A stretch of DNA of 64,000 nt from Paenibacillus sp. FSL R5-0341. GTDB taxonomy: Bacteria; Bacillota; Bacilli; Paenibacillales; Paenibacillaceae. The stretch covers positions 2,604,001 through 2,668,000 of the forward strand of contig NZ_CP150241.1 of the NCBI RefSeq assembly GCF_037975235.1. The letters are read 5' to 3'. Every line of letters starts with the position of its first letter. Position 1 is the stretch's first letter. Position numbers and translations under genes: made by a program. Below are positions 24,644-33,715 of the stretch, one piece after another. A model generated the notes under the pieces. It was not told the DNA's origin. It saw only the letters and a program-made list of their open reading frames with translations, and did not search any database.

Positions 24644-27016
24644 ATGACAAAACGGGTAATTCTGTTGGAAGAAGGTACGGCAGAGATGAAAGGGCTAATG
24701 GGCAGTAAAGGGGCTGCTCTTGCAGAGCTAATTCATGCAGGATGGGCTGTCCCGGCCGGATTTGTAGTCACAACGGAATACTGTCGCGAGTTCTGTACCC
24801 GTCTTGGACATCTTTCTGGTGAAGTAGAGGAAACGCTTGTTAACGCGATTCGGCATCTGGAACAGCAAACCGGGAAATTCTTCGGACATCCGGAGAATCC
24901 GCTACTACTCGCGGTACGTACGGATAAGAATCGAGTATCAGTAGCTGCGACACAATCACTGCTCAATGTTGGTCTGAACGATGTTACTGTGGAAGAGCTC
25001 GCACGTCAAACCGGTGATCGATTGTATGCACTCCAATGTTACCTAGATTATTTAAAGCAATATGGACAGCTGGTATATGGAATTCCGTCCGAATTTTTCA
25101 CAGAAGTATCAAGTCACGTCAAGGGTCCGGATGAAGTGGAACTTGAGTTAACCATTACGGAATTTAAATATTTAATTGAAGCGAAGGGGCGTAACCCTTT
25201 TCCACAGGATGTTCAACTTCAATTCAAAGAAGCGATACGTGCGGTATATCAATCACAGCGTATTAAATCATCCAGATCTCAGGACGAGATCATGCGTAAC
25301 CCATATTATATTTCTTCGGAGCAAAGCGCTCCTGTTCTTATACAGACGATGATGCATGGAACATGCGGAGACTTAAGCGGGACTGGAACAATATATACGC
25401 GCAATCTACTTACAGGAGAAAGGGGAGTCACTGGACAATACGTCCCAACCGGGAACGCCAGTCAAACGGATCACGGTCTGGAGCGTTTACGGAATGACGA
25501 ACCTGAGCTGTATGCACGTTTGCTGGAGATAGGTAGCCAGTTGGAGATGCGTAAGGGAGAAGTGCAGGAAATCACCTTTGTTATTGAATCCGGCGCGTTG
25601 TATATTGTGCAGACCCAGCCCGCCCGATTATCTTCTACAGCCACACTGAGGAGTACTGTGGATTTTGTGCATGAAGGACTCATCACCAAGGAGGATGCAC
25701 TGTTACGCATCGAACCTGGGCACATCACGGAAGTGCTGAAGCATCACACAGATCCTAGTTCTATCAGCGACGCGAGTACTGGAAATTTGCCCATACAGTT
25801 GCAGCCAGTAACGAATGATGAGTGTCCAGCCACTAAAAATAACTCAGGTTTACCTTTATCAGCAGATCTGCAACTACTGCTTGAATGGGCTGATGAAGTG
25901 AAAGAATTGACGATACTTGCCAATGTAGATCATCCACAAGATGCCCTGACAGCACAGATACTGGGGGCTGAGGGAATAGGTCTGTGCCGTACAGAACATA
26001 TGCTCATGTCTGCTTCAAGACTTCCTTTTGTACAAAAAATGATCCTGGCTGACAGCGAATCTGAGCGCAGGCGTGGGTTGGAGCGTCTGTTACCGATGCA
26101 GCAGTCTGATTTTGAACAGATATTCGAAGCGATGGATGGATACCCGGTAACCATTCGATTGCTCGACTCGCCCTTACATGAACTGCTACCGGATCTGGGA
26201 GTGTTGGAGAAACGGCGCGAGTGGTTACAAGCAGAGGAGGTGCATGAACAAAGAGACCATCAGATCGAACTGGAGGAACTGGAGCGTGTAATTCGCAGAG
26301 TCAGTGAACTGCATGAACGTAATCCGACACTGGGGCAACAGGCTTGTCGTCTGAGTACGGTGTTCCCGGAAATCGTTGATATGCAGTTGGAAGCAATATT
26401 CCGCGCAGCGGTGAAAGGCATCCGTCAAGGTTGGTGGGTACGTCCGGAGATTATGATTCCGCAGATCGGTCATGTGCATGAACTTCAGGAGATGAGAGAT
26501 CTGGTAGATCATGTGGCTGACCAAGTGCTTGGTGAGGAGAAGCGGCATTGTCACTATAAAGTGGGGGCGATGATCGAAGCTCCGAGAACGGCGCTGACGG
26601 CGACTCACATTGCTCGCCAGGCAGACTTTTTCTCGTTTGGCGCGGATGAGCTGACAGAGAAGACGTTTGGATATAGCCGCCAAGAAGCCGAGAAGCGATT
26701 CCTTCAACGTGATACGGACTCTCGTACGGTAACGAATAATCCATTCCATGTGCTGGACACGGAGGGCGTTGGACAACTGGTGAAGATGGCGGTTATTCAG
26801 GGTCGGATTCGAAAACCTCATCTGAAGACCGGGATCTTTGGAGAAAATATTGTGGATCTAGAGTCCATTACGTTCTGCCACCGAATTGGGTTGGATTACG
26901 TAAGTTGTTTGCCTGAACAGATCCCTTATGCACGAATTGCGGCTGCACAAGCAGCCATTAAGGGACCGAGAGAGGGCACGAACACACAGAATGCAGATAT
27001 ATCCACAATTGCGTAA
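24644..27016 (+). CDS. Degenerate pyruvate phosphate dikinase-like protein lacking the phosphohistidine domain
   Basis: ATG 24644 follows GGGAGAGCTGTA. The 790-residue protein aligns at both ends to PPDK: an N-terminal nucleotide-binding half (VILLEEGTAEMKGLMGSKGA; TIYTRNLLTGERG) and a C-terminal PEP barrel (GLCRTEHML; TIRLLDSPLHELLP; GAMIEAPRTALTA; FFSFGADELTEKTFGYSR; GLDYVSCLPEQIPYARIAAAQA). The central swivel domain carrying the phosphorylated His (TSHAA motif) is absent: only about 45 unrelated residues (about 370-415) join the halves. Catalytic Cys of GICGEHGG is Phe732 (GIFGENIV), TND is ADE, and the ATP-site SMPGMMDT is SVAATQSL. The full PPDK reaction is therefore not expected; a PEP-binding or regulatory role is possible. 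The frame is intact throughout. Confidence 0.88.
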   Translation: MTKRVILLEEGTAEMKGLMGSKGAALAELIHAGWAVPAGFVVTTEYCREFCTRLGHLSGEVEETLVNAIRHLEQQTGKFFGHPENPLLLAVRTDKNRVSVAATQSLLNVGLNDVTVEELARQTGDRLYALQCYLDYLKQYGQLVYGIPSEFFTEVSSHVKGPDEVELELTITEFKYLIEAKGRNPFPQDVQLQFKEAIRAVYQSQRIKSSRSQDEIMRNPYYISSEQSAPVLIQTMMHGTCGDLSGTGTIYTRNLLTGERGVTGQYVPTGNASQTDHGLERLRNDEPELYARLLEIGSQLEMRKGEVQEITFVIESGALYIVQTQPARLSSTATLRSTVDFVHEGLITKEDALLRIEPGHITEVLKHHTDPSSISDASTGNLPIQLQPVTNDECPATKNNSGLPLSADLQLLLEWADEVKELTILANVDHPQDALTAQILGAEGIGLCRTEHMLMSASRLPFVQKMILADSESERRRGLERLLPMQQSDFEQIFEAMDGYPVTIRLLDSPLHELLPDLGVLEKRREWLQAEEVHEQRDHQIELEELERVIRRVSELHERNPTLGQQACRLSTVFPEIVDMQLEAIFRAAVKGIRQGWWVRPEIMIPQIGHVHELQEMRDLVDHVADQVLGEEKRHCHYKVGAMIEAPRTALTATHIARQADFFSFGADELTEKTFGYSRQEAEKRFLQRDTDSRTVTNNPFHVLDTEGVGQLVKMAVIQGRIRKPHLKTGIFGENIVDLESITFCHRIGLDYVSCLPEQIPYARIAAAQAAIKGPREGTNTQNADISTIA

Positions 27017-27131
27017 CGCTCACCCTGTCCTACACGGAACTTCCATGGAATAGCAACCAGAAAACTGTTATACTGAAATATGCGTTTTGTAAAAGGAACG
27101 TAAAATTTCAGGGTAAGGGTTGAAAGCGACC

Positions 27132-29069
27132 ATGTATAATTCCAAAAATGAACGTACTTCATCACGGACCTTATTTGCCGTGTTATTCATTCTGATGCTG
27201 TTAAAGTTATCACTGCTCCGGTATTTCTTTTTCCAGGGTCTGTCCGGTATAGGTCTGTTAACTGACGCATTAGGCGCACTAACCGTGGTATGCCTGCTGG
27301 ATCTGATCGTTCCCAAAGGCTGGAAGCGAGCAGTATACGGAGGGTTCAATATTCTGTTTTCTCTGGTCCTGTTCGCGGCTACGCTGTATAACGTTCATTT
27401 CAGTTCGGTACCTACCTATACCGCGCTTAGTGAGCTGGGGCAAGTTGCACAAGTGCGAGGCAGTATCGGACCGTTGGTACGACCGGAACACTTTCTGTTT
27501 TTTGCAGACATCGTACTGGCATTGCCAATATGGTTGATCATGCGCAGACGTTCCGGCGGACGTAGCCACAGCAGTTACCGCGATAGCGGCCTGACGTTTG
27601 GCAGAATTCGCAGACGTTACTGGGGCAAGCTGGGCGTTGCGCTTACCGCTGCATTCTGCATCGTGCTGTCTGGCAGTTTTATTGTCAAAGGTGAAACGAT
27701 TGATAACGAGCTGGTGCGGGCCGAGAATCTCGGATTCCTGAACTATCAGGTATCGTCCGCCATTCTGACGAGCAAAGAGAATGAGGCCATTGCGAATGGC
27801 AACATTAACGAAACGATTGCCAAAATTAATGAGCTGGTTAGCCAGTATCCGTATCAGGATAAACCAAGTGACGGTACAGCCGTGAAAGCAAAATATTTCG
27901 GTCAGGCCAAAGGCAGTAATCTGATTGTACTGCAATTGGAGTCCTTTCAGAATTTCCCGATTAATGCTTCATTGGACGGTCAGGAGTTAACACCTGTACT
28001 GAATGATCTGGCGAAAGAAAGCTATTATTTCTCTCATTTTTTCCAACAGATCGGACAGGGAAACACATCAGATGCGGAGTTCATGTCGAACACGTCTATC
28101 TATCCAACCGGAGTTGTTCCCATGTCAGCAGGCTATAGTGACCGTGAACTGCCAAGTCTACCCAAGTTATTGGGAAAAGAAGGATATGAGTCCGAGACGT
28201 ACCACGTCAATGACGTCACCTTCTGGAACCGGAACAAAATGTATCCGGCACTCGGATTCACTCGTTACTTCGACAAGCCCAGCTTCGAGAATGACAGATT
28301 CAATGACTTTGGACCATCGGATGAAGAGTTATATCGTGTAGGTGTGGAAAAAATGACTGCACATCAGGCTGCGAAACAGCCGTTCTATGCTCAGTTCATT
28401 ACGGCATCGAGCCACTCGCCGTTTACGGTTCCCGCTGATCGTGCGCGAATCACGATTCCTGCGACCATCACGAACAAACTGCTTCACGATTATCTGCAAG
28501 CGATCAACTATACGGACTATGCCATCGGTCAACTCATTAATGAGTTGAAGGCGAATGGATTATGGGATAACACAACGTTAGTGCTTTACGGAGACCATTT
28601 CGGTCTGCCTGCTGACGAAGAGATTACACAGCAAATCCAGGCCAATCTGGGCGTACCTTATGACGGTAAAGTAAGTCGTTTCAACATCCCGTTCATGATT
28701 CATACGCCAAAACAGACCAAAGGACAATTGATTGAGCAACCTGGCGGTCAGCTGGATATGCTGCCAACGATCATGAATCTGATGGGAGTTTCGCTCCAGG
28801 ATGAGAAGTTCACTGCATTCGGACATGATCTGCTCAACATGGATCATAATGCCTTCGGTATCCGGTATTACTTGCCGACAGGTTCGTTTGTCAACAATGA
28901 CATCATGTTTATCCCGGGTGCAGGCTTTGACGATGGAACAGCCTATTCGCTCAAAACCTATGAACCGGTAACGGATTTGGAACCGTATCGTTCCGATTAT
29001 GAACATGTGCTCAGCCTGATGAAACTGTCTGACGAGTATGTGAAGTTGTTACCGAAACGTGCGCCATAA
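27132..29069 (+). CDS. Lipoteichoic acid synthase family protein (LtaS-like sulfatase)
   Basis: ATG 27132 is taken as the start; the upstream in-frame TTG at 27120 abuts the ribosome site. The 645-residue protein has about five N-terminal membrane helices (up to about residue 190) and an extracellular sulfatase-fold domain. Catalytic Thr312 is in GQGNTSDAEFMSN, with SGYSDRELPSLPKLL-type metal-site surroundings, YHVNDVTFWNRN and LYGDHFG (metal His/Asp). LtaS-type enzymes polymerise glycerol phosphate from phosphatidylglycerol onto a glycolipid anchor at the membrane. It is monocistronic with its own terminator. A primase or a paralogue with another headgroup cannot be excluded. Confidence 0.9.
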   Translation: MYNSKNERTSSRTLFAVLFILMLLKLSLLRYFFFQGLSGIGLLTDALGALTVVCLLDLIVPKGWKRAVYGGFNILFSLVLFAATLYNVHFSSVPTYTALSELGQVAQVRGSIGPLVRPEHFLFFADIVLALPIWLIMRRRSGGRSHSSYRDSGLTFGRIRRRYWGKLGVALTAAFCIVLSGSFIVKGETIDNELVRAENLGFLNYQVSSAILTSKENEAIANGNINETIAKINELVSQYPYQDKPSDGTAVKAKYFGQAKGSNLIVLQLESFQNFPINASLDGQELTPVLNDLAKESYYFSHFFQQIGQGNTSDAEFMSNTSIYPTGVVPMSAGYSDRELPSLPKLLGKEGYESETYHVNDVTFWNRNKMYPALGFTRYFDKPSFENDRFNDFGPSDEELYRVGVEKMTAHQAAKQPFYAQFITASSHSPFTVPADRARITIPATITNKLLHDYLQAINYTDYAIGQLINELKANGLWDNTTLVLYGDHFGLPADEEITQQIQANLGVPYDGKVSRFNIPFMIHTPKQTKGQLIEQPGGQLDMLPTIMNLMGVSLQDEKFTAFGHDLLNMDHNAFGIRYYLPTGSFVNNDIMFIPGAGFDDGTAYSLKTYEPVTDLEPYRSDYEHVLSLMKLSDEYVKLLPKRAP

Positions 29070-29096
29070 GTTAATATTTCTCCAATAAGAGCAGTA

Positions 29097-29131
29097 AAAC
29101 GTCACCGGTCTAAGAATTGGTGGCGTTTTTT
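29097..29131 (+). terminator. Terminator after the LtaS-like gene
   Basis: AAAACGTCACC (29097) pairs with GGTGGCGTTTT (29119), one bulge, followed by a T run. Confidence 0.85.
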
Positions 29132-29137
29132 GCATGT

Positions 29138-29160
29138 TTATTACACGAGTGTGGTAATAA
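29138..29160. promoter_or_regulatory. Operator-like inverted repeat
   Basis: TTATTAC and GTAATAA flank nine bases, 16 bp upstream of the -35 box of the LLM oxidoreductase promoter. The spacing and AT-rich arms suit a dimeric regulator. The regulator is unknown. Confidence 0.45.
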
Positions 29161-29176
29161 AGAGGATAACTAAAGT

Positions 29177-29204
29177 TTGAAACTGTAATAATTAATGTTA
29201 CAAT
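29177..29204 (+). promoter_or_regulatory. Sigma-A type promoter of the LLM oxidoreductase
   Basis: TTGAAA (29177-29182), 16-base spacer, TACAAT (29199-29204), 97 bases before the start codon. Confidence 0.6.
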
Positions 29205-29301
29205 GGAACAAGCAAGAACGAAGTGAGCAATAGCGTGTAATATTCGCAAAACTCATATTCACAGAACGCATGAACCTAACAGACGAGAGGATTGAATATA
29301 T

Positions 29302-30309
29302 ATGAAACTGAGTGTACTCGAACATGGACATATCAATGAAGGCCGAAGTGTACAGGATACGTTGCAGGAAACGTTGAAACTCGCGCAATATGCGGATCAA
29401 TTGGGGTACTCCCGTTTCTGGATGTCGGAGCATCATGGTAGTGGTGCACTATCTTTCTCTAGTCCTGAAGTTATGATTGCACATGTTGCTGCACATACGG
29501 ATCGGATTCGTGTAGGTTCCGGCGGTGTAATGTTGCCTCATTATAGTGCTTACAAGGTTGCGGAGAATTTCCGTCTGCTGGAAGCTCTGCATCCGGGACG
29601 CATTGACCTTGGGATTGGCAGAGCACCAGGCGGCATGCCGGTTGCGAGCAGAGCGCTTAATGAGGGGAAATCATCGAATGTACATTTCTTCCCACAACAG
29701 ATCGCGGATCTGGGCGGATATTTCCACGAGCAATTGCCAGAGGATCATCGGTTCGCATCTCTTGTAGCGGGACCATCGGTTCAGACAGTACCGGAAGTGT
29801 GGTTGCTGGGTTCCAGCTCCGAAGGTGCGAGAATTGCTGCGGCGCAAGGGACATCGTATGCGTTTGCCCAATTCTTCGGAACACCAGGCGGCGAAGAAGC
29901 GATGAAGCATTACCGCAGACATTTCAAGCCGTCTATCCTGAATGACAAACCACATTCAATGATTGCTGTCTCGGCATTCTGTGCGGAGACAGAGGAAGAA
30001 GCCGCTGATCTTGCACGCAGCAATGAACTTTTCTTCCTGCGGCTTGGAAGAGGTCTTGAACAAAGTTCATTCCCATCCCTGGAGACGGTGAACAACTATC
30101 CATTTACAGCGATGGAGATGGAACAGATCCGTCAACGCCGTTCTTTTTCTATCGTGGGTACACCGGATCAAGTGAGAGACAAAATTACTGCTATGGCTGA
30201 ACGTCATGAAGCAGATGAAGTCATTATCGCGTCAGCGGTCCATTCGTTTGAAGCACGTCTGCGCTCATTCGGCTTGATTGCAGAAGCCTTTGGACTAAAG
30301 CAGGACTAA
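29302..30309 (+). CDS. LLM class flavin-dependent oxidoreductase (luciferase-like)
   Basis: The 335-residue protein is a bacterial luciferase-like (TIM barrel) monooxygenase of the MsnO8 type: SVLEHGHINEG at the N-terminus, FWMSEHHGSG, RIRVGSGGVMLPHYSAYKVAE, LHPGRIDLGIGRAPGG and PEVWLLGSSSEGARIAA are all characteristic. It would use FMNH2 or F420 and O2 on an unknown small substrate in the cytoplasm. ATG 29302 follows AGAGGATTGAATATAT. It is preceded by a good promoter and an operator-like palindrome, so it seems to be separately regulated. Confidence 0.92.
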   Translation: MKLSVLEHGHINEGRSVQDTLQETLKLAQYADQLGYSRFWMSEHHGSGALSFSSPEVMIAHVAAHTDRIRVGSGGVMLPHYSAYKVAENFRLLEALHPGRIDLGIGRAPGGMPVASRALNEGKSSNVHFFPQQIADLGGYFHEQLPEDHRFASLVAGPSVQTVPEVWLLGSSSEGARIAAAQGTSYAFAQFFGTPGGEEAMKHYRRHFKPSILNDKPHSMIAVSAFCAETEEEAADLARSNELFFLRLGRGLEQSSFPSLETVNNYPFTAMEMEQIRQRRSFSIVGTPDQVRDKITAMAERHEADEVIIASAVHSFEARLRSFGLIAEAFGLKQD

Positions 30310-30408
30310 TGGTAAGCAAGCGGGAATAACTACTCTGAACAGACTGGAATCTTGCACTTGCAAGGTTCCGGTTATACTCTTGCGTGTTCAGGGAGAGGAG
30401 AGATTCAC

Positions 30409-31161
30409 ATGCGCAGATGTGTCATTAGTGATATTCATGGCTGTTACGATGAATTTAATGCGCTGCTTAAGCTTGTAGATTATAATCCACAGCAGGATGA
30501 ATTGATTTTGCTCGGGGATTATGTGGATCGAGGTCCAAGCAGTAAACAGGTCATCGAACAGATTATGCAGCTTCAGCAACAGCACCATATTATTGTGATC
30601 AAAGGCAATCACGATGCCATGATGGTCAAGGCACTGACTCAGGATGTTGAGCAATATGACCAACACTGGATTCGTAATGGCGGATTACAGACGATGGCAA
30701 GTTATCTGGATCTGGAGCTTACTTATGATGAGCAGCAGATAGATTGGGAAGCTTATGCTGAAGCCAAACAGTGGATACGTACACACTATGAACACCATCT
30801 TCGTTTTCTGGAACGGCTTCCGCTGGTGTACGAGATTCCGGGTTATATTTTTGTGCATGCCGGGATCAACCCGGACATTGAGGATTGGAGAAGCCAGTCC
30901 GAGCGGGACTTTATTTGGATTCGTGAATCATTCTATTCCAGACCAACGTCGATTAGAGAGACAGTCGTATTTGGACATACACCCGTGAAGCATTTGCATG
31001 ATGAGACAGGCATCTGGTTTGACCCGAGCGGAGACAAAATTGGCATTGACGGTGGTTGTGCCTACGGAGCGCAATTGAACCTGCTGGAGATTAGCGAGGG
31101 CGGCAGTTTACAGACCTTTTTTGTACGGCAAGGGCAGAGCACGGAAGAGCCTGAGATTTAA
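30409..31161 (+). CDS. Metallophosphoesterase, PPP family (Ser/Thr phosphatase or Ap4A hydrolase-like)
   Basis: The start is ATG 30409 after GGGAGAGGAGAGATTCAC; the in-frame ATG at 30352 has no ribosome site. The 250-residue protein shows the full PPP signature: SDIHGCYDEF, LLGDYVDRGP, IKGNHDAMM, a late VHAGINP and FGHTPVKH, giving a two-metal active site. Related enzymes are PrpE/ApaH and bacterial PP1-like protein phosphatases. It removes phosphate from a protein or dinucleotide in the cytoplasm; which of these cannot be decided here. Confidence 0.9.
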   Translation: MRRCVISDIHGCYDEFNALLKLVDYNPQQDELILLGDYVDRGPSSKQVIEQIMQLQQQHHIIVIKGNHDAMMVKALTQDVEQYDQHWIRNGGLQTMASYLDLELTYDEQQIDWEAYAEAKQWIRTHYEHHLRFLERLPLVYEIPGYIFVHAGINPDIEDWRSQSERDFIWIRESFYSRPTSIRETVVFGHTPVKHLHDETGIWFDPSGDKIGIDGGCAYGAQLNLLEISEGGSLQTFFVRQGQSTEEPEI

Positions 31162-31262
31162 TATTTTCGTTGCGTATCAGGGATTCGTATGCTAATTTAT
31201 AAGGTTGTATGATGGAATAAATACGATACATATCATATCGACTTGAGGGGAATGAACCAAGT

Positions 31263-31586
31263 TTGGCTATCTATAATCTGGATCAACTGCAACATCACAT
31301 TTTACTCTGCAATGGTGGAACCTGCATGCGTAATGAGGGGGAAGAAGTAACTCAGGCGGTGCGGGACGAGATTCTCAAGCAGCAGGCGGGAGGATTCATC
31401 CACACAACGCGTACCAAATGTAATGGTCGGTGTGACGATGCATGCGTAACGATTGTGTATCCTGAGGGTGACTGGTATGGCCAAATGACACCGGATTCAG
31501 GCAGAGCACTCGTTCAGGCCTTGTGTGAAGGGGAGAAATTGGAGAATCACCTGATTGCTAATGTGGCCAAGACCTCTGTAAATTAG
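31263..31586 (+). CDS. Thioredoxin-like [2Fe-2S] ferredoxin-domain protein
   Basis: The start appears to be TTG 31263; AGGGG lies 12 bases upstream and no in-frame ATG gives a full domain. The 107-residue protein has the four-Cys pattern of thioredoxin-like ferredoxins: HILLCNGGTCM near residues 12-22 and CNGRCDDACVTIVYP near 53-67, followed by GDWYGQMTPDSG. It probably carries a [2Fe-2S] cluster and transfers electrons in the cytoplasm. It stands alone between the phosphatase and the foldback element. Confidence 0.85.
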   Translation: MAIYNLDQLQHHILLCNGGTCMRNEGEEVTQAVRDEILKQQAGGFIHTTRTKCNGRCDDACVTIVYPEGDWYGQMTPDSGRALVQALCEGEKLENHLIANVAKTSVN

Positions 31587-31725
31587 AATTACAGAGAGGA
31601 TATTGTTTTTTTCTAAGATGACTTACCTGAGAATGATTTGCAATTAATTCGCTGTAACGGGATTGGAATTAAGCCTTATTAGCGCTATAATCAGTAGGGT
31701 ATGTTTAAAATATGACTATATTTTC

Positions 31726-31956
31726 TATATAAGTTCAACTAAACTCTTTACACGAGAACGGAGAGGTCAGAAAAAAGCTGGAGAAGCGGAGCGTTCGCCT
31801 AAAAGCTTTCTGAAAGAAAGCTGCATCGGAAGCGTATGCTTATCAACGGATTTTCCCTTTAAAAAGGGAATCAAAAAATCTGGGGATAACAGCGATCGGA
31901 AGGTTATTCTGTCATCGGAGTGGCAAGTGTAAACATTCTTTGGTTAAACTTATATA
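31726..31956. repeat. Foldback intergenic element, copy B
   Basis: A 231 bp element with 18-bp terminal inverted repeats (31726-31743 with 31939-31956, 16 of 18 matching). It has internal hairpins AGCTTTCT/AGAAAGCT (31804-31822) and CCCTTTAAAAAGGG. It is related along its length to copy A (inverted) and shares AGCGTTCGCCT and GGGATAACAGCGAT with copy C. It ends 28 bases before the pyrophosphatase start. Confidence 0.87.
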
Positions 31957-31983
31957 AATCAGAATTGACGGAGGGCTATAAAT

Positions 31984-32916
31984 ATGGAAAAAGCGTTAAT
32001 CTTCGGTCACAAAAATCCCGACACGGATACGATCTGTTCGGCAATCGCCTATGCGGATCTGAAAACAAAATTGGGTCAGGACGTTGAAGCTGTGCGTCTC
32101 GGCGAAGTCAATGGTGAAACCCAGTTCGCACTGGATCAATTCAAAATCGCAGCACCGCGTCTGATTAAAACAGCTGCAAATGAAGTAAATAAAGTTATTC
32201 TGGTTGACCACAATGAGCGTCAGCAAAGTGTAAGCGATATTGAGGAAGTGACTGTCGTTGAAGTTATCGACCATCACCGTATTGCTAACTTTGAGACAAG
32301 CGGACCTCTGTATTTCCGTGCAGAGCCTGTAGGTTGTACAGCAACCATTCTGAATAAAATGTACAAAGAAAATGGCATCGAAGTGAGTGCACCGATTGCT
32401 GGCCTAATGCTGTCTGCCATTATCTCCGATTCCCTGTTGTTCAAATCCCCGACTTGCACAGAGCAGGACGTAGCTGCTGCGCGTGAACTGGCTGCCATTG
32501 CTGGTGTAGATGCAGACAGTTATGGTCTGGACATGCTGAAAGCCGGTGCGGATCTGAGCCAAAAAACAATTGCTGAACTGATTTCCCTGGATGCCAAAGA
32601 ATTTGTAATGGGTCAATCCAAAGTGGAAATTGCACAGGTTAATGCCGTTGACGTGAATGATGTTCTCGTGAAGCAACCTGAGCTTGAAGCAGCTATTGAG
32701 GCGATTATCTCCAGTAAAGGTCTCGACCTGTTTGTATTTGTCGTAACAGACATTCTGAACAACGATTCCGTAGCTCTGGCATATGGTACATCCACCAAAG
32801 CTGTGGAAAAAGCCTACAATGTGACGCTGTCTGATAGCAGAGCGCTCTTGAAAGGCGTAGTATCACGCAAATCACAAATTGTACCGGTTCTGACGGAAGC
32901 ATTCAACACGCTGTAA
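31984..32916 (+). CDS. ppaC: Manganese-dependent inorganic pyrophosphatase (family II)
   Basis: The 310-residue protein is a DHH-family pyrophosphatase: [15 protein letters not shown] (metal His and Asp residues), [23 protein letters not shown] (DHH motif) and the C-terminal [10 protein letters not shown] with the substrate-binding Arg-Lys. It hydrolyses pyrophosphate to phosphate in the cytoplasm, pulling biosynthetic reactions forward. ATG 31984 follows GACGGAGGGCTATAAAT. The foldback element lies directly upstream, so the promoter must be within or before it. A terminator-like hairpin follows. Confidence 0.96.
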   Translation: MEKALIFGHKNPDTDTICSAIAYADLKTKLGQDVEAVRLGEVNGETQFALDQFKIAAPRLIKTAANEVNKVILVDHNERQQSVSDIEEVTVVEVIDHHRIANFETSGPLYFRAEPVGCTATILNKMYKENGIEVSAPIAGLMLSAIISDSLLFKSPTCTEQDVAAARELAAIAGVDADSYGLDMLKAGADLSQKTIAELISLDAKEFVMGQSKVEIAQVNAVDVNDVLVKQPELEAAIEAIISSKGLDLFVFVVTDILNNDSVALAYGTSTKAVEKAYNVTLSDSRALLKGVVSRKSQIVPVLTEAFNTL

Positions 32917-32976
32917 ATCGGACGGAATGGCGTATTCGTACGCCGATATACATTGCAAATAGAAAAACACCATCCT

Positions 32977-33014
32977 AGCCTGCTCTGATCCGTAAATGGT
33001 CAGGACAGGCTTTT
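32977..33014 (+). terminator. Probable terminator after ppaC
   Basis: AGCCTG..TGA pairs with TCA..CAGGCT, followed by TTTT; the stem is interrupted, so strength is moderate. Confidence 0.6.
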
Positions 33015-33034
33015 GATGTAGAGGAGGAAGAATC

Positions 33035-33526
33035 ATGATCAAAAATGAAAAGATCAAAGCAGCCGAAGTGCAGCTGACCGGCCTAAATGGTGAAGATCTG
33101 GGTGTGATGTCCACGCAGGAAGCACTCCTACTTGCGAAGCAGCACAAAGTAGATCTGGTGTGTTTGTCCCTGATGACAAGTCCACCACCGTGCAAGTTGA
33201 TTGGGGCTGGAGCAGCCAAAGCGGAAGCGCAGCAAGCGAAGAAAAAAGCGAGTAAATCCCCCGATAAACGTAAAGTAAAGGAAATTCGATTGAACCTTGC
33301 CATGGAGGATCATGACCGGGATACCAAACAGTCTCAGGCGGAACGAATCCTGAAGAAGGGTGATTCGGTAAAACTCGTCATCCAGGTGCATGGACCCAAA
33401 GAAGGAGTTGCAGGGAAAGAATGGGCAGAGCAACTGAGCAAATCGCTGGCTGAATTCGGAAGCCAAACGACGGGTGTTCAGGTAAGTGGTAAACAGGTTG
33501 TGGTACAACTGGACCCGAATGCGTAA
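33035..33526 (+). CDS. Translation initiation factor IF-3 paralogue
   Basis: ATG 33035 follows AGAGGAGGAAGAATC. The 163-residue protein has the two-domain layout of IF-3: an N-domain opening MIKNEKIKAAEVQLTGLNGE, a Lys-rich linker (QQAKKKASKSPDKRK), then the C-domain signature KVKEIRLNLAMEDHDRDTKQ and ILKKGDSVKLVIQVHG. It differs from housekeeping IF-3: the usual PPVCRIMDYGKF region reads SPPPCKLIGAGAA, and rpmI-rplT, which normally follow infC, are absent. It is therefore probably a second IF-3 acting on the 30S subunit under some condition, or on another RNA complex. Confidence 0.85.
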   Translation: MIKNEKIKAAEVQLTGLNGEDLGVMSTQEALLLAKQHKVDLVCLSLMTSPPPCKLIGAGAAKAEAQQAKKKASKSPDKRKVKEIRLNLAMEDHDRDTKQSQAERILKKGDSVKLVIQVHGPKEGVAGKEWAEQLSKSLAEFGSQTTGVQVSGKQVVVQLDPNA

Positions 33527-33603
33527 GTTGTCAGAAGTGATCATCTAAGTTGCACAAAGATAAGGCAAATGTTGATAACGCAATTAGTAAAAGAATGTGA
33601 GGA

Positions 33604-33650
33604 AAGCCCAATGAGATGGCAGGGTAACTGCTGCATCATTGGGCTTGTTT
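33604..33650. terminator. Bidirectional terminator between IF-3 paralogue and tgl
   Basis: AAGCCCAATGA (33604-33614) pairs perfectly with TCATTGGGCTT (33636-33646), with a further inner GCAG/CTGC stem. Confidence 0.8.
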
Positions 33651-33715
33651 GTCGTCACTCGGATTGAGACATCATGCGTGCGATTCAATGCGCAAGTCGT
33701 TAACGTTCCAGTAGT

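Noticed and set aside
25700..25920. Frameshift or assembly error as explanation for the missing domain in the PPDK-like gene
   Set aside because: The frame is continuous and no TSHAA-type sequence was seen at the junction; the change of several catalytic residues in distant parts also argues for a true variant.
31663..31932. 89-codon plus-strand frame
   Set aside because: It lies inside foldback copy B, has no ribosome site and its sequence is explained by the repeat.
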